Source of the DNA: Nocardia vinacea | GTDB lineage: Bacteria; Actinomycetota; Actinomycetes; Mycobacteriales; Mycobacteriaceae | Assembly (NCBI RefSeq): GCF_035920345.1 | Contig: NZ_CP109149.1 | Coordinates: 3,534,001-3,598,000, forward strand | DNA length: 64,000 nucleotides | Reading direction: 5' to 3' | Part shown: positions 1-9,170 of the stretch, one piece after another | Position numbering within the stretch: position 1 is the stretch's first letter | How the letters are laid out: each line of letters begins with the position of its first letter | Notes under the pieces: generated by a model | Seen by the model: only the letters and a program-made list of their open reading frames with translations | What the model was told of the DNA's origin: nothing | Databases searched by the model: none | Position numbers and translations under genes: made by a program

Positions 1-1
1 G

Positions 2-286
2 CTGGCCGGAGCCATTGCCGCGGGCCGCGCCACAGATGCCGTTTCACTGGCCAAGGCCGCGCGGGTCGGTCTCAATACCGCCAATAAGGTGGCCAGCGTC
101 TATATCGGGCCGATCGTGCTCGAACGCGGCGAGCACGATCCCGAGTTACCGCTGACCGCCAATGCGATCTATCGGTGGTGCGGCGTGCACGCGCATTACC
201 TGCTCAGCTGGTGCCGCCGCAACGGTCACGACGACGTACTCACGGCTGACACACCGAGCAGCAGTGCGTCGAGATCCACCCGATAG
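2..286 (+). CDS. C-terminal part of an unrecognised protein (cut by window start)
   Basis: An open frame enters from the left edge and ends with a stop at 284-286, giving about 94 visible residues. The visible part is Ala-rich at first and then holds a Trp/His/Cys-rich stretch (YRWCGVHAHYLLSWCRR). I recognise no family. Its 3' end overlaps the 3' end of the convergent ThiF-like gene by 61 bases. That is unusual but possible for convergent genes, and the last ~20 residues look like low-complexity read-through. The N-terminus is missing, so no function is proposed. Confidence 0.5.
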   Translation: MAGAIAAGRATDAVSLAKAARVGLNTANKVASVYIGPIVLERGEHDPELPLTANAIYRWCGVHAHYLLSWCRRNGHDDVLTADTPSSSASRSTR

Positions 287-1308
287 CGCCCGGAACGCAG
301 CCCACCACCGCACGCGATCAAACGCGCGGCCAGTGCGCCCACGGCGCCGGCCATGGTCGCCGCGGTGCCGAGCTGCGGCCAGGTCGGCAACGTATGGCCC
401 ACCTGGGTGAGCGAATAGCGCAGCCGCGAGGTGAGTCCGCCGCCGACTATGGCACCGACCAGACGCGACCGCCGGGCCGGATCGCCGAGTTCGGCGAGCG
501 ACCAGTGCGCCGCGAACTCGACACGGCCGTGCAGGATCGGATAGGCCGGGTCGAGGTCGTAGCGTTCGATATCGAGCAGCACATTGTCGCCGTTGTCGGT
601 GACCATGACGACCGGGATTCCGGCTGCCTTCGCGCGTCGTCGGATATCGAATTTCATCGGCAGATCGTCCATTTCCTCGAGTAGCACGGCCAACCGCTCG
701 GTGCCGTGCCCGCCGAGGAAGTCGTCCGCGAACTCGGGCACATAGCCGTGCGAGAAGGCATCGATCCGGGTGTAGGGATCGACCTCCAGCGTGCGGCGTT
801 GCGCGAGCGTCAGTTTCGGCTCGCCCAGATCGCAGACCGAGGCAGCCAAGCGGTTGAGATTCGTCGTGCCGAGGGTGTCGCGTTCGGCGAGACGGAAGCG
901 TCGCGCGCCGGTCAGCGAGCAGACCGAGAGCGCCGCCGCGCCGACACTCAGCCCGGCGATGCCGATCAAAGTCTCCGACCAGGTTCGCTGCTCGTGCGTT
1001 TCGATCAGGAATCGGTTGCGGGCCGTGCGCAGTCGCCAGAAGAGTTCGGCATCGGGCAACTTCACCACGGTTCGACGCCAAGGAAAAACGATATAGCGGG
1101 CGACCGGTCCGCTACGGCGCAGCGACGCAATGTGATTCGCCATATCCGCTCGTGCCTGCCGCGTGGCGGCAACGAGCCGGGGATGGTCGAGAGCGACCAG
1201 TTCGGGTAGGCATCCGTCCCATGCATCGACGTAGCGGAATCCGGAGCCGGGTGCGAGCAATTCCGCGATCCGTGCGGAATCGTTTGCAGGGTGCAGTATC
1301 TCGATCAT
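226..1308 (-). CDS. ThiF/MoeB/E1-like adenylyltransferase family protein
   Basis: 360 residues. A Rossmann-type E1/ThiF core is visible: a Gly/Ala-rich nucleotide loop (GIAGLSVGAAAL), then the acidic strand end (ERD) and the NLNR motif whose Arg contacts ATP in this family. ThiF, MoeB and E1 proteins adenylate the C-terminus of a small ubiquitin-like or sulfur-carrier protein. I see no CxxC zinc pair and no obvious catalytic cysteine, so it may adenylate without forming a thioester. ATG at 1308 is chosen because it overlaps the stop of the upstream PaaK-like gene (ATGA), which implies translational coupling. It resembles the ThiF half of mycobacterial MoeY/Rv1355c-type proteins. The substrate is unknown. 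Confidence 0.75.
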   Translation of the reverse strand: MIEILHPANDSARIAELLAPGSGFRYVDAWDGCLPELVALDHPRLVAATRQARADMANHIASLRRSGPVARYIVFPWRRTVVKLPDAELFWRLRTARNRFLIETHEQRTWSETLIGIAGLSVGAAALSVCSLTGARRFRLAERDTLGTTNLNRLAASVCDLGEPKLTLAQRRTLEVDPYTRIDAFSHGYVPEFADDFLGGHGTERLAVLLEEMDDLPMKFDIRRRAKAAGIPVVMVTDNGDNVLLDIERYDLDPAYPILHGRVEFAAHWSLAELGDPARRSRLVGAIVGGGLTSRLRYSLTQVGHTLPTWPQLGTAATMAGAVGALAARLIACGGGLRSGRYRVDLDALLLGVSAVSTSS

Positions 1309-2738
1309 GCCGCACGCTCCGTCCAGCGATGTTTGATATCGGCTTCGAATCCGGCCGATGCGAAGGGCCGCAGGTTGATCTCGGGCTCGGCGGCCGCGCC
1401 CAGCCCCCGGTGCAGGCGGCGGTATTCGGTGTTCGTGCGTTCCAGCGCATCCACGACCGCGCGCCGCAGCCGCACCTCGAACCCCTCGATCGGGTGCGTG
1501 CCCGCGCGCAATTCGACCCGCAGAGTGAGGGTCTGCTCGAACTGCCTGCCGGTGCTGGTGGCGAGTACGAACTTTCCGGTCACCGTCGGGGCTATATCCG
1601 GATGTTCCAAGGCCATTCGCACGCTGTCCGGGTAGATCTTCAGCGCGTAGAAGGACGCGGCGATATCGGTACGCCGGTGCAGAGCCAGGAATTTGCACGA
1701 CTCGGTTGAGGTGGTAATCGGAATTTCGTTGTCACCGACCAGATCCGCGAGCTCGGTGGCCGAGAACAGCGCACCCTGATCGTTGATGCGGTAGCGCACC
1801 AACGGGATCGCGGTGTCGACCGTGAACAGGAAGCGCTGCTCGGCATCGAGTTCGGCGAACCGATAGTCGGTATCGTATTCGACCAGGGTGGGCTGGATTT
1901 CGTCCGCGCCGAACAATTCCCCGCCGAGGAGACGTTGTCGCGCGGCCAATCGGCGCACAGCGATGGTGGTCGCGGTCTCGTGGCCCATGATGCCCCCATC
2001 TGCTGTGCCGTAGATCAGGCAGGTCGCGGTGGGGTCGCCGGATTTGCCGATCCGCCGCAGCACCCAGTCACGCCAGTTCTCGCTGATCGCCTCTCCCGCC
2101 AACAGGATTCGCAGATCCTGACCCAGCACCTCTTCGGGCGCGCGGTCCAGCACATCCTTGATGAACGGCGGATAGCCCGCGAGCACCACTTGGTCGTAGT
2201 GCGGGCCGAGCGTCGCGATATTGTCCAGAATCGCTTCGGCGTCGATGCCGGGGGCGATGACCGAGAGTCGATGGCCGCGGCGGCGCAGCATCAGCGCACC
2301 GGTGTAGGTGTAGGTGCCGCCGATCCAGTTGCCCATGGCGAAGCCGATCACCAGCAGCGTCGAACGACGCTGGGATACGAAGCACTGCTGGAAGATCCGC
2401 GCGTAAAGTTCTGTGCTCTCGTCGAGGGAGGCGATATCGCGCGGCCAATAGGTCGGGCGGCCGGTGGAACCGGAACTCGTGGACCACGTTCCCGCCCTGG
2501 TGATATCGCCGCGCCAGACGAGCGCGTCGAGCGGATATTTGTGCAGATAGTTCTCTTTCGTCATGGCGGGCACATTGGCGAAATCGGCGAGGGTGTGGAT
2601 ATCGGCGGGGTAGACGCCGTGCGCGGCGAGGAAGTCCGCATAAGCGGGAACCTGCCGAGCAGCACGGTGGAAAACACCGAGCGCACGTTGGAATCCCGGT
2701 GTCGGGTCCGGTTTCACGGTTGGCAGAGGTATCGACAT
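1305..2738 (-). CDS. Phenylacetate-CoA ligase (PaaK)-like adenylate-forming protein
   Basis: 477 residues. The Ser/Thr/Gly-rich phosphate loop (TWSTSSGSTGRPT) and the overall length fit the PaaK/coenzyme F390 synthetase branch of the ANL superfamily, which activates carboxylates as acyl-adenylates and often transfers them to CoA. The start is ATG at 2738, preceded by an AGGGA ribosome site. A longer frame reaching 2897 exists but its extra 53 residues look non-coding. The last codons overlap the ThiF-like gene by 4 bases. Pairing an ANL enzyme with an E1-like enzyme suggests a tailoring or conjugation pathway, but the acyl substrate cannot be read from sequence. Confidence 0.75.
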   Translation of the reverse strand: MSIPLPTVKPDPTPGFQRALGVFHRAARQVPAYADFLAAHGVYPADIHTLADFANVPAMTKENYLHKYPLDALVWRGDITRAGTWSTSSGSTGRPTYWPRDIASLDESTELYARIFQQCFVSQRRSTLLVIGFAMGNWIGGTYTYTGALMLRRRGHRLSVIAPGIDAEAILDNIATLGPHYDQVVLAGYPPFIKDVLDRAPEEVLGQDLRILLAGEAISENWRDWVLRRIGKSGDPTATCLIYGTADGGIMGHETATTIAVRRLAARQRLLGGELFGADEIQPTLVEYDTDYRFAELDAEQRFLFTVDTAIPLVRYRINDQGALFSATELADLVGDNEIPITTSTESCKFLALHRRTDIAASFYALKIYPDSVRMALEHPDIAPTVTGKFVLATSTGRQFEQTLTLRVELRAGTHPIEGFEVRLRRAVVDALERTNTEYRRLHRGLGAAAEPEINLRPFASAGFEADIKHRWTERAA

Positions 2739-2842
2739 GATGGTTGTCCCTGAGTCGGAAGTAGTGCTCCGCAATCGTCCGACCTGGGATAACGCCATGC
2801 GGAACAGTCCATACAAGGTCCATACAGGCGCTGCGCGGCGGG

Positions 2843-5800
2843 TCAGCGTGTCGAACAGAGCGGTCGGGATGGCACCCCGGGTAGGTAGCGCTGCCACTCG
2901 ACCGAGCTCAGTCCGGTGCTGCCGCTATCGCACAGCGCATCGGCGACACGGTCCGGATCGGTCGCCCACAGCCGCACGACCTTATCGGGACCGGCGCCGA
3001 TGAGCAGTTGGCCGCCCAGTGCGTAGCCCGCGTCGTTGACCCGGCCGGTGTATGCGGTCAGCACGGCGACGCGGCGTGGCCTATCCGGATCGATGACATC
3101 CCAGATCCAGATATCGCTGCCCTCACCGCCACCGACAACGTAGCGGCCGTCGGGGCTGAAGTTCACCGTGATGATCGGGTCGGGCGGCCCGTCGAGCGTG
3201 CCGAGGTTGCGGGGGTTTTCAGGATCGGACAGGTCGTAGAGTCGGGCGGTGTGGTCGGTGCTGCCCGCGACGATGACTTGATTCTGCGGGCTGAAGGCTA
3301 CCGAGGCCACGTCGTTGTCGAAACCTTTGAGCGACGGCAGTTCCCGCGGCGGTCGGCCGCGCTCGCGGATGTCCCAGATGCGAACGACGTCATCGGTGGT
3401 TGCTATGGCGAGCAGGGTGCCGGTCGAGTCGATGGCGACCAGATTCGGCAACGCCTTTTTCAGATCGAGGGCGGCGATGGGCTGTGGGGTGTTCGGGTCC
3501 GTGAGGTTCCACACCGTTGCGATCGGATTGTCCTGTCCGACGACCGCGAGTACGGATCCGTCGGGGCTGAAGGCGATCGCGGCCACTATGCCCTCGACCG
3601 CGTCGATCGGTTGCCCGAGCCGATGCGGCTGACGGGGATCACGGACATCCCAGAGATAGATGTGGCCGGTGCGGGTGCCGATGGCGGCGCGGGAGCCGTC
3701 GGCGGAGAACGCAACGGCACCGCAGGTCTTTTCGTCATCGCCTACCCCGAGCACCGGGTAGTCGATCGGTGTGGCCGGATCGGTGATATCCCAGATGCGG
3801 GGACGACTGTCGCCCGCGCCGGTTCCGGTGAGGAATCGGGTGCCGGTGCGCTCGATCGGTGTCTGATAGATGGTGCTCTGGGCACCGCGCAGCAGCGGGC
3901 CGGGCAGCGGCCACAGGTGTGCCACGCCGGTCTCGTCACCGGTGACGACCATGCGTCCACCGAGCGCGTAGCGCACCGAGACGACGATCGCGAGATTCGG
4001 CAGAATCAGCTCGGGCTCAATCGATTCGGTGGTGGTATTCCAGATGCGGGTGCTGTGATCGGAACTGCCCGCGGCGAGTCGGGATCCGTCGGGGCTGAAG
4101 ATCAGATCGTTGATGTAGCTGTCGAATCCACGCAATCTGGGCAACTCGGTGGGTGCGGCCGGATCGTCGAGGCGCCAGCGCAACACTTCCCGCGATCGGC
4201 CGCCCGCGACAAGGGTTTTGCTGTCGGGGCTGAACCGCAGCGCCAACGCCTGCGCGGTGGAACCGTCTCGAGCGCGGTCGAAGACCTGCTCTGCATCGGT
4301 TCCACTGTGACGCCAGATCCGCACCGACGCTTCGGGTCCCGCCGCGGCCAGCATTGTGCCGTCCGGGCTGAATGCCACAACAGGCGAACCGGCCGGCAGG
4401 ACGAGCGTGGGCAAGGCGACCGGGTGGGCGGGATCGGCGATATCCCATCTGGCCAGGCCGGTATCGGTGGTGCCCGCGGCGAGTTGGCGTCGGTCCGGGC
4501 TGAATGCCACACCGGTGTAGGTGACTCCGGAACTTTCCACGGTCGAAAGCAGATGCGGTGCACGCGGATCCGCGATATTCCACAGCTCGATCCGCCCGGC
4601 GGTGATCCTGACGAGGACATCGTCACCCGGACCGATCTCCAACACCATCGGCTGCGGCCCCGGCGGTCCCGCGGGTGCCGGGATCTGACCGACCTCGGTC
4701 GCCGGGGTAATGCCGCCACTCACCTGGTTCAGACTGACCGTCGCATCCACGGCACCAATGGCCAGCAGCGTGCCGCGAGAATCGGTGGTGACGACCGTGC
4801 GCCCCTCGTGTTCCCCGACGAACCGCACCGGAGTGTGCACGGCGCTCGAATCCAATAGCGCCGAACGCGCTTCCAGCGTCGGCTCGACCCGATAGGCCGC
4901 CAAGGCGAGTTGCGCCGACAATGCGGGATCCTTGTCCCGCAATCGAACCGCCTGCAATGCGATCTGCCGGGACATCGCGTCATCGCGCGCCTGCGCGGCA
5001 CTCTGCTGCTGGGTGTAGGCCGCCAGTGCAAGCACGAGGGCAACCACCGAGGCCGTCGCCAGTGCCGCGACCAGCCGCTGCAGGATGCGGGTGCGGCGGC
5101 GCTGGGCAAGGATCGCGGCCTGCTGTTCGACGGAGCTGGCGGCGAGATAGTCGCGTTCGCGCTGATTCAGGTCGCGGTGGTGACCGCCGGTGCTCGCCCA
5201 CTCCTGCGCCAGCGGCAGCCTTGCCGGGCCGAGCAATTCGCCCGGATCGCAACCACTGTCGTGCCAGACCTGGGTGGCGTGGGTGAGTCTGCGGTGCACG
5301 ATGAGGCCACCGCGATCACTGTCCACCCAGTCCGACAATCGGTTCCACGCGCCGATGATGGCCTCGTGGGTGATCTCGACGGTCTCCTCCTCACAGGTGA
5401 GCAGGCGCTGGGCGCAGAAGCGATCGATCACGGCATTGACGTCGGCGGCGGTGTCGTCGTCGAAGAACAGTTCCGAACGATGCACCCGCCGACGGGTCAC
5501 GCTCTCCTCGTCGATGGTCACCAATCGCAGGAAGGTGCGGCGCGCGATCTGACGTTGCGGGGTGGTGAGATCGGAATAGACTGCGTCGGCGCTGCGTTGG
5601 ATTGCTCCCCCGATCCGTCCCACCGCGTTGTAGTCGAGGACGGTCATCCGCCGCCGGGTGCCGCGCTGCCAGGTCTGCAACAGTGCGTGCGAAAGCAGCG
5701 GCAGGGCACCCGCATCGTGTGCCGCGCGGGAGCCATGCGGTGCGAGTTCGAGCAGCAGCAACTGCACCAGGTCTCCGTCCACGGTCCAGCCCGCTTTGCG

Positions 5801-6637
5801 CGCCGGTTCGACGATGACCTCGCGGACGCCACCACTGCTCAGCGGCCGGACCAGCACCGCGTTCGCGGCCAGCGCATCGTGCAGTACCGATTCCTCGGCG
5901 GCGTGCCGGTAGAAGTCAGCGCGCAGGCCGAGCACGAAAACCGTTCGGGTGCCCTGGTGGTCGGCGATCGCCTCCAGGAAAGCGGCCCGCTGCACCTCGT
6001 CCCCGCATTGGGTCCAGGTCTCCTCGAACTGATCGAGTACGACGACCTCGGTCTCTTCGAGTTCACGCAGTGCGTCCAGCGGATGTGTGCCCGGCAGCGC
6101 GACACCGGCGGTGAGTCCCTCCTCCTGCAGCGCGGGCAACAGACCCGCCGATAACAAGGAGGATTTGCCGGATCCCGACGCACCGATGACGAACATAATG
6201 CGCGGTCGCCCCCGCGAGCGCAGCAGTACATCGACCTTGCCCACCAATTCCGCGGTGAGTTCGGCGCGTCCGAAAAACCAACCGGCATCATCGAATCGGA
6301 ACGGCTCCAGCCCCCGATACGGACTCTCGTCATCGCGGCGGCGACGCCCGGTGGTACCGCGCACCCGACGGACCGCGGTCAGCCAGGGCTCCTGTTCCGC
6401 CCGTGCGTCGATGCCGCAGACGGCGAGTACCGCGCGAAACATCTTCTCATTGCCGTCGGTCGGAACATGTTGTCCCGCAAACCATCCGCTGAGCGTGCCC
6501 TGCGGACATCCCGAAAGTTCCACGGTCTGACGGACAGTCAGCTCCGCCGCGACGCGCAAGGCCGACAGCGCAGCGGCGAATTCTTCGCGAGTTCGAATTT
6601 CCGCGGGATCGAGCCCCCCGGCCCACCCTCCTACCAC
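2843..6637 (-). CDS. HTH-nSTAND1-WD40 repeat signalling NTPase
   Basis: 1,264 residues. Residues ~15-70 form a small helix-turn-helix-like domain (VRQTVELSGCPQGTLSGWF). The nSTAND1 hallmark PYRGLEPFRFDDAGWFFGR (~106-124) and a Walker A loop GASGSGKSS (~152-160) follow. A single membrane-spanning segment lies near 522-545. From ~610 to the end there are many WD40 blades with the repeated FSPDG and IWD/LWD signatures. STAND proteins are ATP-dependent switches that oligomerise on sensing a ligand; the WD40 propellers would be the sensor. The likely start is GTG at 6637 with a weak ribosome site, so the true start is uncertain. The gene lies 104 bases upstream of the PaaK-like gene on the same strand. 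Confidence 0.85.
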   Translation of the reverse strand: MVGGWAGGLDPAEIRTREEFAAALSALRVAAELTVRQTVELSGCPQGTLSGWFAGQHVPTDGNEKMFRAVLAVCGIDARAEQEPWLTAVRRVRGTTGRRRRDDESPYRGLEPFRFDDAGWFFGRAELTAELVGKVDVLLRSRGRPRIMFVIGASGSGKSSLLSAGLLPALQEEGLTAGVALPGTHPLDALRELEETEVVVLDQFEETWTQCGDEVQRAAFLEAIADHQGTRTVFVLGLRADFYRHAAEESVLHDALAANAVLVRPLSSGGVREVIVEPARKAGWTVDGDLVQLLLLELAPHGSRAAHDAGALPLLSHALLQTWQRGTRRRMTVLDYNAVGRIGGAIQRSADAVYSDLTTPQRQIARRTFLRLVTIDEESVTRRRVHRSELFFDDDTAADVNAVIDRFCAQRLLTCEEETVEITHEAIIGAWNRLSDWVDSDRGGLIVHRRLTHATQVWHDSGCDPGELLGPARLPLAQEWASTGGHHRDLNQRERDYLAASSVEQQAAILAQRRRTRILQRLVAALATASVVALVLALAAYTQQQSAAQARDDAMSRQIALQAVRLRDKDPALSAQLALAAYRVEPTLEARSALLDSSAVHTPVRFVGEHEGRTVVTTDSRGTLLAIGAVDATVSLNQVSGGITPATEVGQIPAPAGPPGPQPMVLEIGPGDDVLVRITAGRIELWNIADPRAPHLLSTVESSGVTYTGVAFSPDRRQLAAGTTDTGLARWDIADPAHPVALPTLVLPAGSPVVAFSPDGTMLAAAGPEASVRIWRHSGTDAEQVFDRARDGSTAQALALRFSPDSKTLVAGGRSREVLRWRLDDPAAPTELPRLRGFDSYINDLIFSPDGSRLAAGSSDHSTRIWNTTTESIEPELILPNLAIVVSVRYALGGRMVVTGDETGVAHLWPLPGPLLRGAQSTIYQTPIERTGTRFLTGTGAGDSRPRIWDITDPATPIDYPVLGVGDDEKTCGAVAFSADGSRAAIGTRTGHIYLWDVRDPRQPHRLGQPIDAVEGIVAAIAFSPDGSVLAVVGQDNPIATVWNLTDPNTPQPIAALDLKKALPNLVAIDSTGTLLAIATTDDVVRIWDIRERGRPPRELPSLKGFDNDVASVAFSPQNQVIVAGSTDHTARLYDLSDPENPRNLGTLDGPPDPIITVNFSPDGRYVVGGGEGSDIWIWDVIDPDRPRRVAVLTAYTGRVNDAGYALGGQLLIGAGPDKVVRLWATDPDRVADALCDSGSTGLSSVEWQRYLPGVPSRPLCSTR

Positions 6638-6773
6638 GCTCTGACCATAGGGATTTCGCGCGCAAAGCCGAAAGGGCCGTAGGGACCTTGAATTGACTAC
6701 TACCGACCCTGCCCCGGCTGGTCACCCGCTGCCTGACAGCGCATATTCCGTTGCTGCCCTTGGGACCCCGGCC

Positions 6774-7646
6774 CTAACCGGCGTTGTCCGCGATGCGGAG
6801 GATTTCGTCGACGATCAGATCGGGTTCGGTGAACATGATGAGGTGACCCGAGCGCTCGGCCTCGACGAGTCGGCCGTTGGGGAAGGCGGCGGCGGTGCGG
6901 CGGTGGGCGGCGGTCAGTGCGGTTCGGGTGGTCTTGTCGAGTCGCGGAAGTTTCGTGCCGGTGATGACGCTGACATGCACCATGCCGAGCTCGTGCGGCT
7001 GGTCGCGGAGGTTTCGCAGACCTGCGCTGAATTGGTCCTGTTCGGCGAGCATGGTGCGCGCGGCACGCGGGGTGAAATCCTCGGCGCGGTGATCGGCGGC
7101 GATATCGGCGGGCTGTTTACCGCCGATCCGGCTACCGAGCAGGCGGTAGAGACCCGAGCGAGCGAGTTTGGGCAGCAGGGCCCTGGTCATCGCGTACCGC
7201 TTCTCCGCCGAGGGTAGGAAATACAGTTCGCAGTTCTCGTCGCTCTGATCGACCAGCACGATTCCCTGGATGCGGGCCGGATCCGCGGTCGCGGCGACCC
7301 GGACGATGGGGCCGCCCCAGCTGTGTCCGACGAGGATGAAGGGACCATCCCCCAGCTCCGCCAGCACCGCGGCGAGGTCGTCGGCCATCCGGGTGAGGGT
7401 GCGTGGGTTCGGATCGTCATCGCTGCGACCGCTCCCGGCACGATCGTAGACAACGGCGCGTACACGCTCGGCCACGACCGGCTGCACCAACCCCCAGATC
7501 GACCGGGAGAAACCCATACCCGATTCGAAAACCACGGTCGGCCCGACGGTTCCGCGCACCATGTAGTGCAGTCGACGGCCATCGGATGTGGTCGCGAATG
7601 CGCTCGTACCGAAGGTGTGCTCCTGCCCGAGGGCCTGCTCCGTCAC
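6774..7646 (-). CDS. Alpha/beta hydrolase
   Basis: 290 residues. The alpha/beta hydrolase fold is shown by the nucleophile elbow GHSWGG, the upstream DRAGSGRSD oxyanion region and the late catalytic-His segment ERSGHLIMFTEPDLI. GTG at 7646 is preferred over the longer frame to 7727 because a GGTAGG-like site lies just before it and the extra 27 residues are Arg/Pro-rich. No signal peptide is seen, so it is probably cytoplasmic. The substrate is unknown; epoxide hydrolases, lactonases and esterases share this architecture. Confidence 0.8.
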   Translation of the reverse strand: MTEQALGQEHTFGTSAFATTSDGRRLHYMVRGTVGPTVVFESGMGFSRSIWGLVQPVVAERVRAVVYDRAGSGRSDDDPNPRTLTRMADDLAAVLAELGDGPFILVGHSWGGPIVRVAATADPARIQGIVLVDQSDENCELYFLPSAEKRYAMTRALLPKLARSGLYRLLGSRIGGKQPADIAADHRAEDFTPRAARTMLAEQDQFSAGLRNLRDQPHELGMVHVSVITGTKLPRLDKTTRTALTAAHRRTAAAFPNGRLVEAERSGHLIMFTEPDLIVDEILRIADNAG

Positions 7647-7787
7647 TGTGCCCAACCTACCTTCTCCTCGCCCTTCGAGCCGCGGTGGCCCGATAACAGG
7701 ACTAGACAACTTCGGCCGGTGGCGCAACAGGCTCGATTGCCCAGCCGCAGACCGGAGCCTGCGGCTGGAACGCGAAACTGGTTGGTA

Positions 7788-8933
7788 TCAGCTCAGTTTC
7801 AGCGAACGCCCGATGATTTCCTTCATGATTTCGGTGGTGCCGCCGTAGATGGTCTGGACGCGGGCGTCCATGTAGGCCCTGGCGATCGGGTATTCCTTCA
7901 TGTAGCCGTACCCGCCGTGCAACTGCAGGCAGCGATCGATGAGGTAGAGCTGCTCCTCGGTGCTCCACCACTTGGCCATGGCGGCATCCTCGACAGACAG
8001 CTTGCCCGCGTTGAGGTCCTCGATGAAGCGGTCGACCAGGACGCGGACGGCGGTGGTCTTGGTGGCCAGTTCGGCCAGCACGAAGCGGGTGTTCTGCAGG
8101 GCGCCGATCGGCTTGCCGAAGGCCTTGCGATCACGCACGTACTGGATGGTCATCTCCAGGCAGGCTTCCATGGCCGCGGCCGCCATGACGGCGATCGACA
8201 GGCGTTCCTGCGGCAGATTGTTCATCAGGTGGATGAAGCCCATGCCCTCGGTGCCGAGCAGGTTCTTACCCGGAACGCGAACATCGGTGAAGCTCAGTTC
8301 GGCGGTGTCCTGCGCCTTGAGGCCGAGCTTGTCGAGGTTGCGGCCGCGTTCGAAACCGGGCATGCCGCGTTCCACGACGAGCAGGCTGAAGCCCATCGCG
8401 CCCTTCTCCGGATCGGTCTGGGCGACCACGATGACGATATCGGAGTTGATGCCGTTGGTGATAAAGGTCTTGGCGCCGTTGAGGATCCAGTCGTCGCCGT
8501 CACGGACCGCGCGGGTCTTGATGCCCTGGAGGTCGGAGCCGGTGCCCGGTTCGGTCATCGCGATGGCGGTGATGATCTCGCCGGAACAGAAGCCGGGCAG
8601 CCAGCGCTGCTTCTGCTCATCGTTGGCGAGTTCGACCAGATAAGGCGCGATTACATCGTTGTGCAGGGCGAAGCCGAGGCCGGAATACTGGCCGCGCACC
8701 GACTCCTCGGCGACGATCGCGTTGTAGCGGAAATCCTTGACCCCGCCGCCGCCGTACTCCTCCGGCATGGCCATGCCGAGGAATCCCTGTTTACCGGCCT
8801 CGAGCCAGACCGCGCGGTCGACAATGCCCTGCTCTTCCCACTTCGCGTGATTCGGCGCGACGTGCTGATCGAGAAACTTGCGGAACGACTCCCGGAACAG
8901 CTCGTGTTCGGGTTCGAACAGTGTGCGCTCCAC
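7788..8933 (-). CDS. Acyl-CoA dehydrogenase
   Basis: 381 residues, normal length for the family. It introduces a trans-2 double bond into acyl-CoA using FAD. Visible signatures are the FAD/substrate loop AMTEPGTGSD (~125-134), the RKAFGKPIG segment (~269-277) and the C-terminal YGGTTEIMKEIIGRSL. The position of the usual MCAD catalytic Glu (YEGT) is Gly here. By alignment with long-chain (LCAD-type) enzymes, Glu256 is the likely base. The start is GTG at 8933, five bases behind a perfect AGGAGG. It probably acts in fatty-acid or branched acyl degradation. Confidence 0.93.
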   Translation of the reverse strand: MERTLFEPEHELFRESFRKFLDQHVAPNHAKWEEQGIVDRAVWLEAGKQGFLGMAMPEEYGGGGVKDFRYNAIVAEESVRGQYSGLGFALHNDVIAPYLVELANDEQKQRWLPGFCSGEIITAIAMTEPGTGSDLQGIKTRAVRDGDDWILNGAKTFITNGINSDIVIVVAQTDPEKGAMGFSLLVVERGMPGFERGRNLDKLGLKAQDTAELSFTDVRVPGKNLLGTEGMGFIHLMNNLPQERLSIAVMAAAAMEACLEMTIQYVRDRKAFGKPIGALQNTRFVLAELATKTTAVRVLVDRFIEDLNAGKLSVEDAAMAKWWSTEEQLYLIDRCLQLHGGYGYMKEYPIARAYMDARVQTIYGGTTEIMKEIIGRSLKLS

Positions 8934-9094
8934 GCCAACCTCCTAGTGACCCCACGGCCGGTCCACACCGACCCGTCGTTGCTACATACGGTACCCGGAA
9001 CGAGAACCATCGTTTACTTCTGGGCCAGAAATCGTAGTCTCACCTGGACCGGCGGAGGTGGTTCGGCAAGTCGATCGGCAAACACGGAGGTGCA

Positions 9095-9161
9095 CTGAGC
9101 GCCCGTTCCCGTCGGGATGTCCGGGGGGATCCAGGCAAACGCGACCGGAATGGGCACTCAG
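9095..9161. terminator. Inverted repeat downstream of the esterase gene
   Basis: Arms 9095-9109 and 9147-9161 are complementary at 13 of 15 positions, with one further G.U pair. They lie 10 bases beyond the stop of the minus-strand esterase gene. No U-tract follows. Read as a probable actinobacterial-type terminator. Confidence 0.4.
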
Positions 9162-9170
9162 CGCATCGAC

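Noticed and set aside
2739..2897. Longer start for the PaaK-like gene
   Set aside because: The extra 53 residues overlap the end region of the STAND gene and lack a ribosome site; ATG at 2738 has a good one.
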